Shown: positions 33,169 through 43,052, counted from the stretch's first letter. The stretch is DNA of 64,000 nt from CAYMZZ01 sp044463125 (GCA_044463125.1 JBIQMS010000016.1:1-64000); one strand, 5' to 3'. A program made the numbers and translations. Notes: generated from the sequence alone by a model not told the origin.

Positions 33169-33345
33169 ATCGTGAGGCGTGAGGCGTGAGGCGTGAGCGT
33201 GAGGCGTGAATCGTGAGACGTGAATCTGCGCCTTCGGAGGCCAATAAATACCCGTTCCCTTAAAGCAGTCTCACGATTCACGATTGACGATTCACGTCTC
33301 ACGCCTCACGCCTCACGATTCACGTCTCACGATTCACGCTTCTCG
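33166..33345. repeat. Family A inverted heptanucleotide element between convergent genes
   Basis: It fills the gap from the queE stop to within 5 nt of the A2M stop. Left arm CGTGARN units (33172-33226), core with CCTTCGGAGGCCAATAAATA then CCCGTTCC (about 33230-33260), right arm of NNTCACG heptamers (33269-33340) in strict 7-bp phase (TCTCACG, ATTCACG, ATTGACG, CCTCACG). The core matches that of the 31413 copy. Confidence 0.9.
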
Positions 33346-33349
33346 TACA

Positions 33350-36300
33350 TTACCGAACTCGCAATACCCCTCCCTTTCCGTATGCTGATATTTCCATAGC
33401 ATACATACACCTCAACACCGAAGGCCTGTAATAGAACTCCCCCTTTTTCTCCACCTTCATTTCGAAGCTAATGATAGCATCACCCTCATCGATCCTGTCG
33501 GCGAAAATATCCAACCTTTCGTCACGCACAGACATATAACCCGACCCTCCGTTGAAATAAATTCGCCGGCTTCTGCCATCCGTTGGACTCAGGCAGGCAG
33601 GAAAAAAGGTTTCGATCTGTACATATTCGAGGATCTTGTTGCTATGTATCCTTAATTGCAGTAATACCTTATCACCTATCTCAAGATCGACTGTTGAATC
33701 CATAGCCACCCATTGTTCCAGATTTTTATTCCATCGCAGGAGGCTTTGACTTACATAAAGACCCACAACTGAATAAGCAGAATCAGGTTCACTACTAAAG
33801 TAGTGCCACACAAGGGTTGGGTTGGAGATACCTGTTCCCAATTTTCGTAAGCTCACTTTTGGCTCTGCCAATATAGCCTTTCTAAACATAGAGGAGGATC
33901 GACCTGTGGTGGCCGTGCTGAGCACCTTTCCGGTACTACCCTGCATCCATTCCAGGCTCGGTTCAGATTCGGTTGAATTGACAGATGCATCCTGCATCAT
34001 GGAGATATAAGCGGATGCGAAGCGGGTATTGGGGCAGGTCAGAGGCCAACGCTTTTGTTGCAACCAACGTTGAATACCTGGAGCCCACTTATTCGTTTTA
34101 TCGATTCTTTCAAACGCTCGCAAAACGGCGCTCAGCCCTTCCATTTGTGTGGTTGAAGGCAAGGGATTATTACTATACTCTCGCCAACGAATGCCATTTT
34201 TATCATCATTAATTGCCCTCGACTTCAAGTTTTCAACTATATCTTCCACTTCCGCTTTTGTAAATAAGGAGTCGCCAAATTGAAGGGAGGCAAGTAATAT
34301 CGGACCGACCGTACCAGGACCTCTTTCCTTTAGATTGCTGAGCGACAAATCAATTTTCTTTCTCCAAAACTGTAAAATCGAATCCCTTACCGGATATTCA
34401 GGTATCCAATAGCTTCTGGCCAGTAACATATTCTCAAATAATTCCTTATCCATGATATCAGCAGAATTACGTAGCCTTGGCTCTGCGTACTCCATCAGTT
34501 TATCAACAATCTGCGTGATTTCCTTTTGTTCAGACTCAGGCATTTCGGAAAAAAGGTTCAACTTTTTCATTTCTCCCAACTTGCGGAGAACATAAAATGA
34601 TATAGGCGCATTGCTGCTTCCTCCGGGAAACCAACTCATTCCTCCGTCCGTGGTTTGAAGCATTTTTAATTCAGTTATTTGTTTTTTCAGGCGGATTTGG
34701 CCTGCTGAAGTATCAAAAAGGTAGAAAAGCTCATTCTGTCTTTTCCATTCATCTTCTTGTAAACTCAACCAGGGTCGGCTCAGATTTCCAAATGCATCTC
34801 CATTCGTGTTACCCGGTTCCTTCATTGCTTTTGACCATTCCGAATAGGCTGAACGCAAACTGCTATCCTTACGCAATAGATTCGCGGCAACCAGGCTTGC
34901 ATAAATCTTATTGGTGAGTTGCTCAGCGCAGTTGAAAGGAAAATTGCTAGTATACCTAAGCGCCTCTAAAAGGTTTTCAGAAGGCGGAGGATTCAAACTT
35001 ATGCTTGTACCATACCATTTACCATCTGGTATATTGACAGGTGCACGCACTACAGTATCTTTCCCGACAATTTGAATAGGTTGAGTGTGGCTCACCAGAA
35101 TTTCCCTGGACAATACAGGCACTTCGTGATACTCCGCATCACCATAGCTGGCAGATCGGGAGCCCATGGTAATGTCCAGGCTTTCTAACCCTTCTGCCGG
35201 AACCTTCAGCGAAAAAAAGAAACTGGCTGATTGTTGAGGTGCGAGCTCAAAAGACTGCTCACTATTTTCAACGATGAGTTCCGGGTTGACATTTTTGTTG
35301 CGGGTATCTTTAACGGTACACCATGCTACCCCATTTTGTGTCGCGGAGTCCAGATTGCTCACTTTAACTGTGAGAACAATGCTATCCCCAGCATATAGAA
35401 ACCTTGGTAATTGCGACTGTGCCAATAAGGGAAGCCGCGAATTGAGTAGTTTCTCTTGATAAGCAAAACGCAGGTCTGCAGTATGAGCAAACATCTTCCA
35501 ACGCCATTCAGTCACCGATTCAGGTAAGGTAAATGAAATAATATATCGTCCATCTCGTGTGGTCAACTGAGGAATAAATAAAGCAGAGGGATGAAAGTTC
35601 TTACGCACCACAATATCATCAAGAGGCTGCAACGGGGACAATTCAACGGGGCCTTTGGTACTAAGGATCAGAACTCCATTAGCCGCCCGGCTTCCATACA
35701 AAGCGCTGGCGTCAGCCCCTTTTAGCACGACCCCGCCTTTGATGCTGGCGGGCGATATTTCAGCAATACTCCCTGTGTACAGTACTCCATCCAGTATTAC
35801 CATCGGCTGCGCGTATGCCTGCAAACTGGTAGCTCCCCTCACCTGAATTACATTTGAACGGGTACTTAGCTTCTTAATGCCGTATGCAGTAACCACCACT
35901 TCATCCATACTGGTCACAGCAATGCCCGCTACCCGACCCTGCAAGGCATGTGATAAATTCACGCCATTGGGTTGGGGAAACGCGGAATACCCAATCTGAT
36001 TCATCCATGAACCCCTGCCGCCGGGAAAGCAGGTTCTCCCTTCCGCACTCATCCACCAAATAGGTGAATTCTGTCTGCCGTCATACTCAGAAATCTCAGG
36101 AAGGTCATATCTCAAAAATTTGCCGCCGTATGATTTGGTTTGTCCATAATCACCCAGGGTTCCCGGAAAACGGGGACGAAAGTTTTTCGATAGCCTGGGA
36201 AATGCCCACTCGTGAGGTTCCAGCCTGTCGAGAGAAGCATCATACATGGTAGTCATCAGTTCCGCCAACAGGCCTTCATTTCCAGCTTTTACGGAAACTT

Positions 36301-39300
36301 CAAGTTTTTGCGGGGATCCTGGCATTAGCACCTGCCTGTATGCTTCCACTACGATTTCTGGTTCGGTGCTAGGCAAGTTTTGTATTTGAATGGTACTCTC
36401 CCAGTTCAATTCTTCACTTTTCCTGTATCCCATTACGGCCAGTTCTGCCTGTCCTTTTGCGTTGGCAGGAATACGAATCATTAGCTTATCAACGCCCCTG
36501 CGGCCCTGCACTGTGTAAAATTCCTCTTTCTGTTCACCTCGATCTGTCGCATACGACATGCATAAGACCAGGTAATATGCATCATCGTTTCTACCAAAGT
36601 AAATTGGAATTTCTGTTCCAGGAATAGCTGCATTAAAAGGAAGGTGAACAAATGTATTCCTGGTTACAGGAGCTTGCTCATTATCTAAATCAAAAAGTGT
36701 AATACTATGCTTCAAACTTCCAACAACTTTATTCATGTCCAATGCACAGACCTCTATTTTATACCTACCCATTCCTAAGGTTGAAAGGAGGGCAAAAATT
36801 GAATCATGCTCCGCCGAAAATATACTATCCAGCAGCCAGATCGTTGAACCCGGCTGTTCCGGCTGTTCCGGCTGTTCAGGATAGTATTTCGAAAACCAAA
36901 CCGACAATGAATCATTTGGAAGATTGGCCACGTCGGTTGGCAGAGCATTATAATGCATTCCTTCTCCTGCCTGCAATTGAAGACGGCCAACGCGCACTCT
37001 AATCTTTTTCGACAGCTTACCAAAGTTCTCATGAATCAGGTTATAAGAAAGTCCTCTCCAATCTGCAATATTTTCCACTGCATTTCCACTGAATACAATT
37101 CTGACAGGATGGCTGGAGATATTGATTTGTTCCGACGCCTCATGCGTTTCACCTCCCGGATCAGAAACAGTCGCCTGAACGGTATAGCTTATACGATATT
37201 GAACAGTATCTGCAAAATCCAGGGATCTCCAAATTGTGTCATTCACCGGTATCCGGACGGTGCCGTTGGGCAATGCAGTGGTGACGTCATCCATGAGAAC
37301 GGAATCTGCGAGTGAAATTTCCTTTTTTTCAAACTGCTCAATTCCTGTTTGTACGAAAACCCGCCGCCATATCTGATACTTCACTATCGACCCTTCCATG
37401 GATGCGCCGGCAAAAGACCGGAGTTTCACTATGAATTCAAACGGATCACCAACATCAAGTTCAGTTTTTGGGGATTGAATGCTCACTTCAAAGCCTGGAC
37501 GCTTGTATTCCTCCACGCTGAAGCTACCACCTTCTTGCTCATAGAAATCAGTTTCAATATTCCATTCACCCGTGGCGGCAGTAAAGGGTATCGCAAACCT
37601 ACCCGCAAAACTTCCCCATTCATTGATGTCGACCACTACGGAATCTACCTGCTTATTAAAGGCGTCAACCAGGTTTAGCATAGGTTCGGACGCCTTCATA
37701 AATTTTGGGAACAGTGACCCGATTGTTTTTCTGCCCAGGTTCTTCCTGTTGAGGAGCATGTACTGCCCGGTTTCCGGATGCTTTGTAATAAAGACTGCCT
37801 TAAATCCAACAGTATCGCCAGGCCGGTAAATACTCCGATCGGTAAAAATATACGCGGTTGTATGATCCTCATAAAACTCTATCAGATCATCATATTCATC
37901 TTTGTTATAATAGTCAGACTCGCCCCAGGAATCAAGGTTTGACTCCAAATCGACTGCCGCACGAAAATGCTCATCAGCATAGGTTACTTCAATCGCATTA
38001 ATTTCGCGATCCCGGAAATAAACCCGTCCATTCCGGTCGGTTTTTTTGCTATCGACCTGCATTTCCTTTGATGCTTTCCCGTATGAATGATTCACTCTGT
38101 ATCCAACCACCATAACATCAGACAAAGGCTGCCCGGATTTTCTATCTAAAACAATAACATTTCCATTTCCATGAATGATACCAACGCCACTAACGCGGAA
38201 GCTACCCAATTGCTCTACTGCAGAACTATCTGAATGTTTGAGCTGTGCTTTTAAAATATATTTCCCCGCATCAAGCGCAGGCAGTTTGTAGTGCAGAATA
38301 TGCTGATTATGATCCCCTTTGTCTGGAAGTTCCACCTGGCCAACCCAAGCGATTGACGAGTCATAGCTTAGACTATTTCTTTTTTCAATTTTCCTGTAAA
38401 TTCCCAAATCAACTTTTTGCGGATGCCTGTACATGAATTCCACCAGTATGGGTTCATCTGGCAGATGAATGGCCGGCATCCGAAAACGTAAATCTGGACG
38501 AAGCAGTTTATTGATATGAACATTCAATAATGGCTTCAAAAAATGGAAACTATCCAATGTCGGCTGCAACCTCTGCCATAGCGCAACGGCACTGTCGGCA
38601 TAGAACCTGTAGCTACTATCGAACTGCTGATGAGATGACTCATATAGCCATCCAATATCTGAAGAATACTCTCTTACAGAGGCAGGAAGGTAGTTGTGTG
38701 CCCGCTTTGCGTATAGTTCAATCAACTGAAATCCCGTATGCGCCCGTACAGAGGAAAAGGGTGAAAGAGTCTGCTGCCGCAGATAATCCATATAGTTCTC
38801 CTGCAAATCCGGAATGTCGGAATACTTCCATAGCCCCATCCACCATTTTCGCCACAGACTCTCCAGGTAATACAAAGCGGGAGGATTGTTTTCATGATAA
38901 TCAAACCAATCAGCAAAAGATTTGGCAAGGAGATAATAACTCAAGCTGCTGTCCAGCTTCTTTGTGCGGTCAATCCACACGTCGGGACTTTCCCGTATAC
39001 GAGCCGGGAATGACAAATAGGGAATTTCCCAAAATTCATACTTTCGAACTTGCCAGTCAACCTGGTTTCCCATGGCAATATCAAATGCCGTTACAGGAAA
39101 GAAAAGACTGAGAGGATCCCGGCTAAGCCATAATAGTTCGCAAACCTGTGAAAACGGAATTTCTGGTGCTATGGATAATGCCTTATCAAAATGAAAGGCA
39201 ATAACACTATCGAGGGAAGAACGACCCATATAGGCAAAGGGGCTGGGAGCCTGATGGTCGCGGTACTTCTCCAACGCAAATTTTTTGGCCATACTTTGAA

Positions 39301-39661
39301 AACGGATGATACGCTCCGCCTTCATGAGATGAAGACAGAACTCCATGACAGGCGATTCCTGTGCAATAGAAAGCAAACTGTCAATGAAATGGCTGTTTTG
39401 AAAAAAGAGCGTATCCTCCGTTCTTTCATCTTTAATAGACAAAAGAAGCTGTTGGCTTCGCATCAAATCGATCCAGCGTCCATCCTTTTTGGCCGATTTG
39501 GCGATATTCTCCAGCGATATTTCAGCCCTGTCCAGCTCCAGTAAATGGCTAATTTGACTTTCGATAGTTCTCCAATCAATCCTGCCTGTATTGCCCTGGC
39601 CGTTGGTTTGATTTTGAAATGAAATACCAAAAACAAAAATCAGGAGTAAGCCAAATCTCAT
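33350..39661 (-). CDS. Giant alpha-2-macroglobulin with embedded SusC-like plug module
   Basis: A 2103-residue secreted protein. Signal peptide (MRFGLLLIFVFGISFQ, no lipobox). After a large N-terminal region come a carboxypeptidase-regulatory-like stretch (about 505-560), MG2 with YIFTDRSIYRPGD at about 604, further MG domains, a SusC-plug-like insert (about 1234-1339), the A2M core start VRKNFHPSALFIP at 1352, thioester CAEQ at 1578-1581, the alpha-alpha toroid (GGMSWFPGG) and a C-terminal receptor-like domain. A2Ms trap proteases by covalent thioester capture after bait cleavage. Bacterial A2Ms often neighbour pbpC; none is here. A near -7 box (TAAATTAG, minus strand, 39665-39672) lies 3 nt before ATG 39661. 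Confidence 0.92.
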   Translation of the reverse strand: MRFGLLLIFVFGISFQNQTNGQGNTGRIDWRTIESQISHLLELDRAEISLENIAKSAKKDGRWIDLMRSQQLLLSIKDERTEDTLFFQNSHFIDSLLSIAQESPVMEFCLHLMKAERIIRFQSMAKKFALEKYRDHQAPSPFAYMGRSSLDSVIAFHFDKALSIAPEIPFSQVCELLWLSRDPLSLFFPVTAFDIAMGNQVDWQVRKYEFWEIPYLSFPARIRESPDVWIDRTKKLDSSLSYYLLAKSFADWFDYHENNPPALYYLESLWRKWWMGLWKYSDIPDLQENYMDYLRQQTLSPFSSVRAHTGFQLIELYAKRAHNYLPASVREYSSDIGWLYESSHQQFDSSYRFYADSAVALWQRLQPTLDSFHFLKPLLNVHINKLLRPDLRFRMPAIHLPDEPILVEFMYRHPQKVDLGIYRKIEKRNSLSYDSSIAWVGQVELPDKGDHNQHILHYKLPALDAGKYILKAQLKHSDSSAVEQLGSFRVSGVGIIHGNGNVIVLDRKSGQPLSDVMVVGYRVNHSYGKASKEMQVDSKKTDRNGRVYFRDREINAIEVTYADEHFRAAVDLESNLDSWGESDYYNKDEYDDLIEFYEDHTTAYIFTDRSIYRPGDTVGFKAVFITKHPETGQYMLLNRKNLGRKTIGSLFPKFMKASEPMLNLVDAFNKQVDSVVVDINEWGSFAGRFAIPFTAATGEWNIETDFYEQEGGSFSVEEYKRPGFEVSIQSPKTELDVGDPFEFIVKLRSFAGASMEGSIVKYQIWRRVFVQTGIEQFEKKEISLADSVLMDDVTTALPNGTVRIPVNDTIWRSLDFADTVQYRISYTVQATVSDPGGETHEASEQINISSHPVRIVFSGNAVENIADWRGLSYNLIHENFGKLSKKIRVRVGRLQLQAGEGMHYNALPTDVANLPNDSLSVWFSKYYPEQPEQPEQPGSTIWLLDSIFSAEHDSIFALLSTLGMGRYKIEVCALDMNKVVGSLKHSITLFDLDNEQAPVTRNTFVHLPFNAAIPGTEIPIYFGRNDDAYYLVLCMSYATDRGEQKEEFYTVQGRRGVDKLMIRIPANAKGQAELAVMGYRKSEELNWESTIQIQNLPSTEPEIVVEAYRQVLMPGSPQKLEVSVKAGNEGLLAELMTTMYDASLDRLEPHEWAFPRLSKNFRPRFPGTLGDYGQTKSYGGKFLRYDLPEISEYDGRQNSPIWWMSAEGRTCFPGGRGSWMNQIGYSAFPQPNGVNLSHALQGRVAGIAVTSMDEVVVTAYGIKKLSTRSNVIQVRGATSLQAYAQPMVILDGVLYTGSIAEISPASIKGGVVLKGADASALYGSRAANGVLILSTKGPVELSPLQPLDDIVVRKNFHPSALFIPQLTTRDGRYIISFTLPESVTEWRWKMFAHTADLRFAYQEKLLNSRLPLLAQSQLPRFLYAGDSIVLTVKVSNLDSATQNGVAWCTVKDTRNKNVNPELIVENSEQSFELAPQQSASFFFSLKVPAEGLESLDITMGSRSASYGDAEYHEVPVLSREILVSHTQPIQIVGKDTVVRAPVNIPDGKWYGTSISLNPPPSENLLEALRYTSNFPFNCAEQLTNKIYASLVAANLLRKDSSLRSAYSEWSKAMKEPGNTNGDAFGNLSRPWLSLQEDEWKRQNELFYLFDTSAGQIRLKKQITELKMLQTTDGGMSWFPGGSSNAPISFYVLRKLGEMKKLNLFSEMPESEQKEITQIVDKLMEYAEPRLRNSADIMDKELFENMLLARSYWIPEYPVRDSILQFWRKKIDLSLSNLKERGPGTVGPILLASLQFGDSLFTKAEVEDIVENLKSRAINDDKNGIRWREYSNNPLPSTTQMEGLSAVLRAFERIDKTNKWAPGIQRWLQQKRWPLTCPNTRFASAYISMMQDASVNSTESEPSLEWMQGSTGKVLSTATTGRSSSMFRKAILAEPKVSLRKLGTGISNPTLVWHYFSSEPDSAYSVVGLYVSQSLLRWNKNLEQWVAMDSTVDLEIGDKVLLQLRIHSNKILEYVQIETFFPACLSPTDGRSRRIYFNGGSGYMSVRDERLDIFADRIDEGDAIISFEMKVEKKGEFYYRPSVLRCMYAMEISAYGKGGVLRVR

Positions 39662-39716
39662 AAGCTAATTTAACTACTGGATGCAACAATCCGTGAAATT
39701 GCACAATATCATTGCG

Positions 39717-39903
39717 ACCAATAACCCGCTACCGATAACCCGCTACCGATAACCCGCTCCTACGGAGCGATCTCACGATTCACGATTGACGGCTACCAAT
39801 AACCCGCTCCTACGGAGCGGTCTCACGATTCACGATTCACGGCTACCGATAACCCGCTCCTACGGAGCGGTCTCACGATTCACGATTCTCACGCCTCACG
39901 TCT
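39717..39903. repeat. Nested tandem repeats, family A, between divergent genes
   Basis: Three 14-bp units (ACCRATAACCCGCT, 39717-39758) run into three 50-bp units (39742-39791, 39792-39841, 39842-39891). Each 50-bp unit holds GCTACCRATAACC, the hairpin CCGCTCC-TAC-GGAGCGG (first copy GGAGCGA) and NNTCACG heptamers. It ends with CTCACGCCTCACG just before the -7 box of the OmpA gene. Confidence 0.9.
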
Positions 39904-39910
39904 TTTTCAT

Positions 39911-39918
39911 TATCTTTA
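39911..39918 (+). promoter_or_regulatory. -7 box abutting the OmpA/PD40 gene
   Basis: TATCTTTA, one mismatch from TAnnTTTG, ends 4 nt before ATG 39923. The repeat array occupies the -33 position and no TTTG is visible. Confidence 0.45.
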
Positions 39919-39922
39919 GTGC

Positions 39923-41848
39923 ATGTCCATGAAAACACTCCTCAGCCTGCTGGCCTTTTGCCTGCTCTCTGGCGCCGCTATGGCCCAGCAATATGATCCT
40001 TCCAAAGTCAACAAGAAAGCAAAAGCCCTTTACGATACCGGTTTGCAATATGCCCAGGATGGCCAATATGAGCTGGCGGAAAAACACCTGCTGGATGCCA
40101 TCGCCAAAGATTCGAAGTACGTTGATGCTTACCTCTCACTTGCCGGAGTATATGGACAAACAAAACAATACCCGCAGTGTGTGGCCTATTATGAAAAGGC
40201 TTTCCTGCTCGATGAAGGCTATACCATGGAATACAAACTCCCCTATTCCATCAACCTGGCCGGTATGGGTGAGTTTCAAAAAGCCCTTGATGCCATCAAT
40301 GAACTGCTGGCTAAAAATCCTCCCAAAAATTCCAACTCCCTCAAAGCCGCCGAATACCGGAAAAAAAGTTATGAGTTTGCGGTGGAATTCGCGGCAAAAA
40401 ACAACACAAAGGATTATGTATTCGCCCCTTTCAACCTTGGTGAAGGCGTAAATACAGCGGAACCCGAATATTTTCCAGCCCTCACCATTGATGGCAAGGA
40501 ACTGGTATTTACCCGCAGCCTTGGACGTCGCAACGAAGATTTCTATACCAGCCGCAAGAATGAGTCGGGGGCATGGGAGCTGGCGGCCCCTCTGCCCGGG
40601 GCCATCAATACGCCCATGAACGAAGGCGCCCAAACCATTTCGCAGGACGGTCAATGGGTGGTTTTCACGGCCTGCAACCGACGTGATGGCTTCGGGAGTT
40701 GTGATCTTTATATATCCTTTCTTGATGATAATGGCTGGTCCGAAGCCATCAACCTGGGTGGCCGTGTCAACTCCGACCAATGGGAATCGCAACCCTGCCT
40801 TTCTCCTGATAAGAAAGAGCTTTATTTCACCAGCCGCCGCCCGGGAGGCTATGGCGGCGCCGACATCTATGTTACGCGCCTGCAACCCAACGGAAAGTGG
40901 GGTGACCCGGAAAACCTGGGTCCCCAGATCAATACGCCCGGTGATGAGCAGAGTCCCTTTCTGCACGCCGATAACCAAACCTTTTATTTCGTGTCCAATC
41001 ACTGGCCCGGTTATGGCGATGATGATCTTTTCCTCTCACGCAAAGGACCCAAGGGAAGCTGGAGCAAACCGGAAAACCTGGGCTACCCCATCAATACCAT
41101 CAATAAAGAAGCTACCCTCTTCATCACTTCCGATGGCAAAACGGCCTATTATGCAAGTGATAGAAGTGATAGCCGCGGAAGCTGGGATATCTACAGTTTT
41201 GAACTGCGCGAGCAAGTGCGGCCCATTCCCACGCTTTGGGTAAAAGGCACAGTGTATGACAGTAAAACTAAAGAGGGTCTTCCCTCCACCGTTGAACTGA
41301 CTGATATCGCCAACGGCAACATTGTTTCGCAGATTCAAACAGATGAAAGAGGGCATTACCTGATTACGCTGCCCATTGGCCGTGATTATGCTTTCAATGT
41401 GAACCGGAAGGGATACCTGTTTTATTCCGATCAGTTCCTGCTAAGTGGTAATCCGCCCGACAGCACCTATGAAAAAGATATTCCCCTGCAACCCATTGAA
41501 GCCAATGCCAGCTTCGTATTGAACAATATCTTTTTCGACAACAACGAGTATGCGCTGAAACCGGCCTCCCGATCAGAACTCGACAAACTGGTGGAGTTGC
41601 TGAAAGAGAATCCAGGCTTGCGTATCGAAATCAGCGGGCATACCGATAATGTGGGTACCCCTGCCAGCAACCTCACCCTGAGTAATAATCGAGCGCTTGC
41701 GGTAGTGAATTATTTAAAGGAACAGGGTATTGCCGCCAACCGACTGCAGGCCAAAGGATATGGTGAAACAAGACCGGTTACCGGGAATAACACCGAAGCA
41801 GAGCGTGCAAAAAACAGGCGTACGGAGGTGAAAGTACTGGGGCTCTAA
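39923..41848 (+). CDS. OmpA-family protein with TPR and PD40 repeats
   Basis: A 641-residue envelope protein. Signal peptide ending AMAQQ; TPR repeats (about 30-135); PD40/WD40-like beta-propeller repeats (about 165-425, e.g. ELVFTRSLG, ELYFTSRRPGGYGGADIYV, TAYYASDRSDSRGSWDIYS); a carboxypeptidase-regulatory-like domain (about 440-515); a C-terminal OmpA domain with peptidoglycan-binding motif ISGHTDNVGT and NRALAVVNYL. The architecture is shared with T9SS-associated PorE, so PorE-like anchoring of a surface machine to peptidoglycan is plausible. ATG 39923 or the one two codons later. Confidence 0.88.
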   Translation: MSMKTLLSLLAFCLLSGAAMAQQYDPSKVNKKAKALYDTGLQYAQDGQYELAEKHLLDAIAKDSKYVDAYLSLAGVYGQTKQYPQCVAYYEKAFLLDEGYTMEYKLPYSINLAGMGEFQKALDAINELLAKNPPKNSNSLKAAEYRKKSYEFAVEFAAKNNTKDYVFAPFNLGEGVNTAEPEYFPALTIDGKELVFTRSLGRRNEDFYTSRKNESGAWELAAPLPGAINTPMNEGAQTISQDGQWVVFTACNRRDGFGSCDLYISFLDDNGWSEAINLGGRVNSDQWESQPCLSPDKKELYFTSRRPGGYGGADIYVTRLQPNGKWGDPENLGPQINTPGDEQSPFLHADNQTFYFVSNHWPGYGDDDLFLSRKGPKGSWSKPENLGYPINTINKEATLFITSDGKTAYYASDRSDSRGSWDIYSFELREQVRPIPTLWVKGTVYDSKTKEGLPSTVELTDIANGNIVSQIQTDERGHYLITLPIGRDYAFNVNRKGYLFYSDQFLLSGNPPDSTYEKDIPLQPIEANASFVLNNIFFDNNEYALKPASRSELDKLVELLKENPGLRIEISGHTDNVGTPASNLTLSNNRALAVVNYLKEQGIAANRLQAKGYGETRPVTGNNTEAERAKNRRTEVKVLGL

Positions 41849-41884
41849 CAGCTTTGTCGCGAGCATAGCCGCTTAAATTGCGGT

Positions 41885-42988
41885 ATGCATCCCGACCTTC
41901 CTTACCAGATCGCCCTCACCATGATTCCCCATATCGGGCATGTGTTGGCGCGGGAACTTCTGCAGCATTTCGGTGACGCCCGCTCCATTTTTGAAGCCTC
42001 GCCGGCCAAACTCAGGAATGTGGAAGGCCTGGGTGAATTTCGGATCCGGGCTATCCGCTGTTTTAACCAGATGCCCAAAGCTGAGGAGGAATGTAAGTTT
42101 GTTGAGAACAACAAGATCAATGTGCTCTTCATGGGCCAGCCCGAATATCCCCGGCGCCTGTTCAACTGCACCGATGCGCCCATACTGCTTTACAGTCGTG
42201 GCAAGGCCAACCTTAACAGCAGCCGGATACTATCTGTGGTAGGCACAAGGGTTAATACTGACTATGGCCGGCAACTGACTGAACAATTGATACGGGACCT
42301 GGCTGCCGAAAATGTTCTGATCCTCAGTGGGCTCGCGTTTGGCATTGATGCCCTCGCGCACAAGGCAGCACTTCGGCAGCAATTACCCACTGCTGCCGTG
42401 CTGGCACATGGGCTCGACCAACTTTATCCTCCCCAGCATGGAGCCCTGGCATTGGACATGGTTCGCCATGGTGGTGCCCTGATCAGTGAATTTCCCAGTG
42501 GCACCCAACCCGACCGACACCATTTCCCGGCACGAAACCGGATTGTGGCCGGGCTCAGCGATGCCGTTCTGGTAGTGGAAACAGGTGAAAAAGGGGGCAG
42601 CCTTATCACCGCGGAGCTGGCTAACGATTATAACCGCGACGTATTTGCCTTTCCGGGAAGGGTGAATGACCCCCGAAGCGCCGGGTGCAATGAACTGATA
42701 CGGCAAAACAAAGCCGTGCTGATCCGGAACGCAAACGACCTCCTGCAATTCATGAACTGGGTGGAACCCAGTGCCCGGCAACATTCCCTGCAAACCGCCC
42801 TGTTTCACGAACTGAGCCAGGAGGAAAAGCAGATCCTGCACCTGTTGCAAACTGCCGAAACCCGCCCCATTGATGAGTTAAATATCCTTAGCGGCCTTAG
42901 CAACAGCGTGGTGGCCGCTGCCATCCTGAGTCTTGAGCTGAAGAATCTAATTGTATCTTTACCCGGTAAAATGTACCGGTTGGCATAA
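41885..42988 (+). CDS. dprA: DNA-processing protein DprA
   Basis: A 367-residue protein that loads RecA on incoming single-stranded DNA during transformation. N-terminal helix-hairpin-helix/SAM region (about 10-70), Rossmann-like DprA core with GTRVNTDYGRQLTEQLI, LSGLAFGIDALAHKAAL and FPARNRIVAGLSDAVLVVE, then a C-terminal winged-helix domain (about 300-365). Start ATG 41885; an imperfect -7-like TTAAATTG lies 4 nt before it. Together with the HHH barrel protein it hints at natural competence. Confidence 0.94.
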   Translation: MHPDLPYQIALTMIPHIGHVLARELLQHFGDARSIFEASPAKLRNVEGLGEFRIRAIRCFNQMPKAEEECKFVENNKINVLFMGQPEYPRRLFNCTDAPILLYSRGKANLNSSRILSVVGTRVNTDYGRQLTEQLIRDLAAENVLILSGLAFGIDALAHKAALRQQLPTAAVLAHGLDQLYPPQHGALALDMVRHGGALISEFPSGTQPDRHHFPARNRIVAGLSDAVLVVETGEKGGSLITAELANDYNRDVFAFPGRVNDPRSAGCNELIRQNKAVLIRNANDLLQFMNWVEPSARQHSLQTALFHELSQEEKQILHLLQTAETRPIDELNILSGLSNSVVAAAILSLELKNLIVSLPGKMYRLA

Positions 42989-43052
42989 GGGTTGCTGCCC
43001 CAAAGCAACGAATCACACGCTTTATCTGTCATTCATCACTATTACCCGCGTT

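Noticed and set aside
31413..33345. Possible CRISPR arrays
   Set aside because: Units are 7 bp and contiguous with no unique spacers, and no cas gene is in the window.
40136..41002. Long antisense frame of 288 codons inside the OmpA/PD40 gene
   Set aside because: It is the shadow of a strongly coding frame with recognisable domains; composition is unlike a protein.
42951..43052. Extended start of the T9SS protein overlapping dprA
   Set aside because: ATG 43053 gives a proper signal peptide; the extension is Cys/Lys-rich and overlaps dprA.
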